DNA of 10,633 nucleotides, taken from Candidatus Saccharibacteria bacterium UBA1949. GTDB taxonomy: Bacteria; Patescibacteriota; Saccharimonadia; Saccharimonadales; Saccharimonadaceae. The stretch's first letter is position 1; every line of letters begins with the position of its first letter. A program made the position numbers and the translations under genes. Positions 7,846-10,633 of this stretch are shown piece after piece. The notes beneath the pieces were generated by a model, which was not told where the DNA came from, made no database searches, and saw only the letters and a list, made by a program, of their open reading frames with translations. Location of the stretch: contig DDER01000040.1 of the NCBI GenBank assembly GCA_002336735.1, forward strand, positions 1-10,633, read 5' to 3'.

Positions 7846-7853
7846 ATTATATA
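7846..7853 (-). promoter_or_regulatory. Possible internal promoter at the FtsA-like gene
   Basis: The minus strand reads TGC then TATATAAT, ending at 7846, just two bases before the ATG at 7844. Depending on the register (TATATA or TATAAT) transcription would start at 7841-7839. That lies inside the annotated start, but 7-9 nt before the ATG of Met5 at 7832. No good -35 is seen. It would let the lower operon be expressed independently of the sigma gene. Confidence 0.35.
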
Positions 7854-7889
7854 GCAAAAGCGAGAATACTGGTAGCGGTACAGGTAAGA

Positions 7890-9005
7890 TTACTTGACGA
7901 TAATGTGTTCATCGAGGCTAAAGTACGTAATATCACGCAATTCCTCGGGCAATGATCTCCGCAACGATGCCTGTGCAGCACGACGCATCTGTGAAATACG
8001 AGAATTTGTGACCCCGTATCGCGCTGCGATCTCGCCAATAGGCTGTCGCTCCTTATAGGGAGGCAATCCATAAGACGCCTGCAATATATCTCTATACTTC
8101 TCATCAAGCTCAGGCTTACGATGTAAGGTACCGTTTTGGAACTGGACAACAACCTCCAGGTTATCGACTAGTTCACGCATGTTAATCACCATTGCATCAA
8201 TAGACGCATCCGTTGTTGCTAAGTCCCTCCCTGTCACATTAGGATTCTGCTCCTGCAGGACCTCAACACTATGCACATGCGCTAATTGTGCGCATTTTCC
8301 TAGCTCAGCAAGAATCACGCGCGGATCCTGGCCCATTGCCTCGGCCGCTTCCGCCGGCGTCATGCCTTGGCTTATCCCTTCATTGTAATTATGATAGACC
8401 CCCACAACTCGACGAGGTAGGCGAACAGCTGTCCCTATATACCGTTGCTGATCGACCATGCTTCCCTTTATACGCAATAACGCAAAAACACCAAAAGGAG
8501 TGCTCGCATCTGGGTCAAACTTTCTGAGCGCTTGCAATAACCCAAAGTGACCTTCGGCCCTAAGATCATCAGCATCGAGAACGGCCGAGCCATTATACGT
8601 TCTCTTGGCAATCTCTGTGATCGTTTTCTCGTGCATAATTGCTAACTTGGCCTTGAGGTCCTGAATAATATCTTTCAATGCTTTAGGCACGCTAGCAATT
8701 GTCTGATAGTATTCGACTGATCTGACAAGTATCGCAAGTCGTCGAGCAAATTCATTGCTGACATCGCGAGAGTAAGAATTGTGAGAGTCGGTCCCAGAAA
8801 ACTGCTGTTTTGTTTCTTGTGCATATGCGAGCATTTCATGGTAAGCAGTCTCGGGATCCAAGGACCAGTATTGTTGCGCAATTTCTGCATCGCACCTTAG
8901 CAGAAGCTCCCTCTCGACATGACGTACCCCAGTCGTCTCAACGAGCTCCAATCCTGGCGCATCATCTTGAACGCCAAGCGTAATGGGGGGTGTAAATTCA
9001 CTCAC
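7890..9005 (-). CDS. Sigma-70 family RNA polymerase sigma factor (FliA/SigB-like)
   Basis: Alternative-type sigma factor. Numbering here is from the GTG start; add 4 for the longer TTG form. Residues ~116-188 are region 2: LDADDLRAEGHFGLLQALRKF (2.1-2.2), then FALLRIKGSMVDQQR (2.3-2.4), closest in feel to FliA/SigB/WhiG sigmas. Region 3 is ~196-246 and region 4 ~300-356, with the helix-turn-helix IGEIAARYGVTNSRISQMRRAAQASL. About 115 N-terminal residues match no sigma region I recognise, and region 1.1/1.2 of primary sigmas is not evident. The GTG at 9005 is chosen because GGAG (9012-9015) sits six bases upstream; a TTG at 9017 would lie over that Shine-Dalgarno. It heads the operon with the FtsA-like, baseplate-like, ruvX and mltG genes, so it may control envelope or division functions, or itself. 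Confidence 0.9.
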   Translation of the reverse strand: MSEFTPPITLGVQDDAPGLELVETTGVRHVERELLLRCDAEIAQQYWSLDPETAYHEMLAYAQETKQQFSGTDSHNSYSRDVSNEFARRLAILVRSVEYYQTIASVPKALKDIIQDLKAKLAIMHEKTITEIAKRTYNGSAVLDADDLRAEGHFGLLQALRKFDPDASTPFGVFALLRIKGSMVDQQRYIGTAVRLPRRVVGVYHNYNEGISQGMTPAEAAEAMGQDPRVILAELGKCAQLAHVHSVEVLQEQNPNVTGRDLATTDASIDAMVINMRELVDNLEVVVQFQNGTLHRKPELDEKYRDILQASYGLPPYKERQPIGEIAARYGVTNSRISQMRRAAQASLRRSLPEELRDITYFSLDEHIIVK

Positions 9006-9011
9006 GAATAA

Positions 9012-9015
9012 CTCC
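9012..9015 (-). promoter_or_regulatory. Shine-Dalgarno fixing the sigma-factor start
   Basis: GGAG on the minus strand lies six bases before the GTG at 9005. It overlaps the alternative TTG codon at 9015-9017, which therefore cannot use it. Confidence 0.7.
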
Positions 9016-9053
9016 AATCATCCCACTCATTGTCTATTAGAAAAACTTTTTTT

Positions 9054-9082
9054 ATTATAACATACTATTAGTAATATTGCGA
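9054..9082 (-). promoter_or_regulatory. Promoter of the sigma-led operon
   Basis: TATAAT on the minus strand (9054-9059) is preceded by TGT, an extended -10. The -35 region 17 bases upstream (TCGCAA, 9077-9082) is poor. Predicted start is near 9047, giving a 5' UTR of about 42 nt that contains the GGAG at 9012-9015. Confidence 0.6.
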
Positions 9083-9248
9083 TGATACCGTATCAGCTCA
9101 TGGCCCGTGCAGCATCTGGCAAGGATTCCTGGGCTGGAACTGTACAGCGTACACGCCCATGGCTATAGTCCCAGCGCCGACGCGCAGCTTAACGATTCGG
9201 TACTATCATGAATGAGTTAGTTGAAGTTGTTGGATCAGCGAGGCATAA
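9060..9248. other. Divergent intergenic region
   Basis: The segment separates the leftward sigma operon promoter from the rightward promoter at 9249. I see no convincing gene. A 22-codon ATG ORF on the plus strand (9100-9168) has neither promoter nor ribosome-binding site. The region is moderately GC-rich with some short inverted repeats around 9103-9160, which could hold operator or leader elements, but none is clear enough to call. Confidence 0.4.
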
Positions 9249-9276
9249 TTGACTTATCTCTTATTTATGCTATCAT
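9249..9276 (+). promoter_or_regulatory. Promoter with extended -10 for the hairpin-rich transcript
   Basis: TTGACT (9249-9254), 16 bases, TATCAT (9271-9276) with TGC before the -10. This is the same box pair and spacing as the LysM-CHAP promoter. The predicted start A9283 coincides with an ATG (9283-9285), and the Shine-Dalgarno-led ATG at 9341 is 58 nt downstream. Confidence 0.7.
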
Positions 9277-9340
9277 TATATTATGGGCACATTTGGCATG
9301 CTCATCCCTCTACGGAGCGGTCTACAGTCAGGAGAGTTGT

Positions 9341-9490
9341 ATGCCCAGGAGCACCACGACACTTGCCGACATCAAAAGGCTCAGCACTGCGCAAGCGCCG
9401 ATGCCGCCTCAGGTAGCGCAAGGGTTGGTCGGTCCAACCCAGCAAGAGCAATATGATAATGAGCTTGCGAGAATCGCAAGCAAAAAGTAG
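9341..9490 (+). CDS. Small protein of unknown function (49 aa)
   Basis: I do not recognise this protein. The ATG at 9341 has an AGGAG (9330-9334) six bases upstream and a promoter at 9249-9276, the best support available for so short an ORF. The product is hydrophilic, with a Thr/Lys-rich first third, a Pro/Gln-rich middle (APMPPQVAQGLVGPTQQEQ) and a basic end (ARIASKK); no membrane or signal segment is seen. The frame is open back to a TTG at 9221, but the promoter lies inside that extension, so the longer form is rejected. Two perfect hairpins fall inside the coding sequence and a third follows the stop, so a structured RNA rather than, or as well as, a protein is possible. Confidence 0.5.
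   Translation: MPRSTTTLADIKRLSTAQAPMPPQVAQGLVGPTQQEQYDNELARIASKK
9422..9440 (+). other. Perfect 7-bp hairpin within the small ORF
   Basis: GGGTTGG (9422-9428) and CCAACCC (9434-9440) flank a TCGGT loop. It is the first of three perfect hairpins within 110 bases on the plus-strand transcript. Confidence 0.55.
9463..9481 (+). other. Perfect 8-bp hairpin at the end of the small ORF
   Basis: GCTTGCGA (9463-9470) and TCGCAAGC (9474-9481) flank a three-base GAA loop, followed by CAAAAAG and the TAG stop. Its position over the last codons could affect translation end or act in an RNA. Confidence 0.55.
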
Positions 9491-9498
9491 CCCTCACC

Positions 9499-9530
9499 CC
9501 AGGGTGGCGTCCGGTCGGACGCCACCCTGG
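9499..9530 (+). terminator. Very strong 14-bp hairpin without U-tract
   Basis: CCAGGGTGGCGTCC (9499-9512) pairs perfectly with 9517-9530 around a GGTC tetraloop, eight bases after the small-ORF stop. There is no run of T after it, so it may stabilise the 3' end or be a U-less terminator rather than a classical one. It is rotationally symmetric and would work on either strand. Confidence 0.5.
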
Positions 9531-9567
9531 ATCGAATCCCTAATGGCTCGACTCCTGACTGATATTC

Positions 9568-9592
9568 ACACCCGCAATACGGGTGTTTTATT
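9568..9592 (+). terminator. Intrinsic terminator
   Basis: ACACCCG (9568-9574) and CGGGTGT (9580-9586) form a perfect 7-bp stem with loop CAATA, followed by a T-rich tail (9586-9592). It ends the transcript from 9283. Its tail overlaps the -35 box of the next promoter. Confidence 0.8.
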
Positions 9593-9619
9593 GACTTTAT
9601 TTTATTATCGTGCTATAAT
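9591..9619 (+). promoter_or_regulatory. Strong promoter of a leaderless transcript
   Basis: TTGACT (9591-9596), 17 bases, TATAAT (9614-9619), with TGC at 9611-9613 forming an extended -10. Predicted start A9626 is one base before the ATG at 9627. Confidence 0.8.
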
Positions 9620-9626
9620 ACTAGCA

Positions 9627-9739
9627 ATGGAGAAAGTTTTTCGTCTAAAGAGCGGCGAGAGGCTGATTCGGCTAACTTCATACTAACTATTCTCGATAGT
9701 CGTAATGTTATTCATCAGCTACTCGAACATGCGCCTACT
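9627..9739 (+). other. Out-of-frame N-terminal segment of the 9740 gene
   Basis: The leaderless ATG at 9627 opens MEKVF in one frame, which would stop at 9686. From the T5 run (9637-9641) the frame of the 9740 gene is open and protein-like (SSKERREADSANFIL, then TILDSRNVIHQLLEHAPT) straight into its Met. One extra T in the run, or a -1 slip there, gives a continuous protein of 256 residues. In the frame used at 9740 there is no ATG, GTG or TTG upstream after the TGA at 9560. Confidence 0.6.
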
Positions 9740-10396
9740 ATGCGCGATGAAACTTTTGGTGGTTACACAGCAAGTACTATAGATGATGCGTCAGACACGG
9801 CCGTGGCAGTACGGCGCAAACGTTGTCCTGGCGAAGAAGCACCCAGTGACTATACCAATCTCACCATCGAAGCCGAAGACCGAGGAGCTATGTCGATCAC
9901 CAATGATCGCGAACTCTACACGCACACAGATGATGCTGGTAATTTGTCATTGATATCCCGAGATGTATACCGGCGCCGGCTTGAAGCACTGTTTTTACCC
10001 GCCTGCAAAAATCCAGAAGATGAACTAACGTTGATGAGTGTACCAGATGATGACCTGTTGCGATACATAAAAGACAGCAGCCCATTTGTCAAAGAACGGT
10101 TTGTATACAACGGTGAGTATGACGATCTGATTGCCTCAATCACAATGGACGCCGAAGAAACGGCTAATAATTCATTGCACACATTAACCATCAAGGCCAT
10201 GAGGCCTCATCCTAGCGGTGCTCATGCGGGCACTATACTGACCATCACAGAAAATCTGCTGGGCCGCACCGAGTCCGCATGCAACTATACCGATTCGTCT
10301 GCGGAACTAGTCGTTAGTCCGCATGAAGGTGTCGAGATAACGGTCGAAGATATACTCAATGGCGAACACTCGGTTAAACTGAGTCGTACCGCTTAG
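9740..10396 (+). CDS. Acidic protein of unknown function
   Basis: I do not recognise this 218-residue protein. It is acidic, has no membrane segment or signal peptide, and is likely cytoplasmic. Visible parts are a low-complexity start with a basic patch (VAVRRKRCPGEE, ~23-34), a DAGNLSLISRDVYRRRLEALF helix-like segment (~65-85), an acidic middle (NPEDELTLMSVPDDDLLRYIKD), and a beta-rich C-terminal half with alternating T/I/V strands (LHTLTIKAMRP, GTILTITENLL, VEITVEDIL). The ATG at 9740 has no Shine-Dalgarno or promoter of its own; the strong promoter at 9591 instead points to the ATG at 9627. That start reaches this frame only across a one-base frame break at a T5 run, so the true protein is probably 256 residues. 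No clear terminator lies directly after it. Confidence 0.7.
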   Translation: MRDETFGGYTASTIDDASDTAVAVRRKRCPGEEAPSDYTNLTIEAEDRGAMSITNDRELYTHTDDAGNLSLISRDVYRRRLEALFLPACKNPEDELTLMSVPDDDLLRYIKDSSPFVKERFVYNGEYDDLIASITMDAEETANNSLHTLTIKAMRPHPSGAHAGTILTITENLLGRTESACNYTDSSAELVVSPHEGVEITVEDILNGEHSVKLSRTA

Positions 10397-10415
10397 TACA
10401 TTGACACGTCAACAT

Positions 10416-10499
10416 ATGACTGACATCATCGAAGCCATTGCGGCGCTCGAACATGACAGTCGCGCCAATGTGCGGGTTAGTTTCGAACAACTAGATTAG
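10416..10499 (+). CDS. Possible 27-aa ORF after the acidic gene
   Basis: ATG at 10416 to TAG at 10497-10499 encodes MTDIIEAIAALEHDSRANVR then VSFEQLD. It starts 19 bases after the previous stop. The N-terminal half could be a helix. There is no Shine-Dalgarno, and it follows a TTGAC/GTCAA inverted repeat at 10401-10412. It could be a real micro-gene, a remnant, or chance. Confidence 0.25.
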   Translation: MTDIIEAIAALEHDSRANVRVSFEQLD

Positions 10500-10529
10500 C
10501 CCAGCGTTTCTCGGGCTGCCCTCCTTTTT
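10498..10529 (+). terminator. Weak terminator-like element
   Basis: AGCCC (10498-10502) and GGGCT (10513-10517) form a 5-bp stem. A T5 run (10525-10529) follows, but only after a 7-base C-rich gap. It is suitably placed to end the plus-strand transcript, though the geometry is poor. Confidence 0.3.
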
Positions 10530-10530
10530 C

Positions 10531-10616
10531 CTAACGCAGTACGGCTTCGATGCGGCGAATACCTGCGCTACTGGCTTCTGATTCTCACGAATTTGCGAAT
10601 AGATTTTTTCCATCAT
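10531..10616 (-). pseudogene. Decayed fragment of an alanyl-tRNA synthetase gene
   Basis: On the minus strand, bases 10534-10581 encode SEASSAGIRRIEAVLR followed by TAG (10531-10533). This matches the highly conserved end of the AlaRS editing region (in E. coli about FRIISESGTAAGVRRIEAV). Just upstream, in a different frame, bases 10580-10594 read KFVRI, the expected preceding residues. A two-base loss (TCTC to TC) would account for the frame break. Beyond ~10616 all three frames meet stops, so no intact gene enters from the right. The C-Ala domain that normally follows is absent. This could be a relic of a duplicate or moved alaS, or a real 3' end damaged by assembly errors. Confidence 0.5.
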
Positions 10617-10633
10617 TCAATTAGTCAATTAGG

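Noticed and set aside
9221..9340. TTG-initiated 89-aa form of the small plus-strand protein
   Set aside because: The promoter (9249-9276) lies inside the extension, and a proper AGGAG supports the ATG at 9341.
9525..9550. tRNA-like T-arm (GGATCGAATCC)
   Set aside because: The flanking bases do not form a 5-bp T-stem, and no acceptor, D or anticodon arm can be built around it.
9453..9686. 77-codon plus-strand ORF
   Set aside because: It runs through the 14-bp hairpin, the terminator and the promoter. Only its last codons, from the ATG at 9627, are relevant.
10491..10616. 41-codon minus-strand ORF starting with two Met codons
   Set aside because: No Shine-Dalgarno; the AlaRS match lies in a different frame, so this frame is most likely incidental.

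Overview
The window looks like a stretch of a Patescibacteria (CPR) chromosome, most likely a Candidatus Saccharibacteria (TM7) relative. This is inferred from gene content: an FtsA-like ATPase gene is followed directly by the 'baseplate J-like' single-pass membrane protein seen in this group, then ruvX and mltG, with a LysM-CHAP wall hydrolase and obg nearby. TGA works as a normal stop, for example in two ATGA start/stop overlaps, so a UGA-recoding lineage such as Gracilibacteria is disfavoured. No mobile element, CRISPR array, rRNA or tRNA gene was recognised.

Layout, left to right. Positions 1-405 have no convincing gene. They do carry a perfect minus-strand sigma-70 promoter (TTGACA-17-TATAAT) firing leftward into a strongly structured stretch, a candidate non-coding RNA or long leader. 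Then come, all on the minus strand: obg (406-1692), a LysM-LysM-CHAP hydrolase (1842-3041) with a leader of over 200 nt full of hairpins, and a compact operon read right to left: sigma factor (7890-9005), FtsA-like ATPase (6564-7844), baseplate J-like membrane protein (4882-6567), ruvX (4488-4910) and mltG (3325-4491). The last four genes overlap one another. At about 9018-9340 transcription diverges. The plus strand then carries a 49-codon ORF embedded in hairpins (9341-9490), an intrinsic terminator, a strong promoter, an unrecognised acidic protein (9740-10396) whose true N-terminus appears to lie in another frame from 9627, and a doubtful 27-codon ORF. The last ~100 bases hold what looks like a decayed fragment of an alanyl-tRNA synthetase gene on the minus strand.

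How the genes fit together: the minus-strand block reads as a division and envelope module. It has a dedicated sigma factor, an actin-like membrane-associated ATPase, a protein with a large extracytoplasmic part, MltG (glycan-strand termination) and, nearby, a peptidoglycan-cleaving CHAP enzyme. RuvX and Obg are housekeeping ribosome/RNA factors.

Across the window, putative promoters share an extended -10 of the form TG-N-TATAAT or TG-N-TATCAT, and several place the predicted transcription start at or within two bases of an ATG. That points to leaderless mRNAs. The most unusual observations are this promoter pattern, the two structured leader/ncRNA regions, the frame break at a T5 run in the 9627 gene, and the alaS relic.
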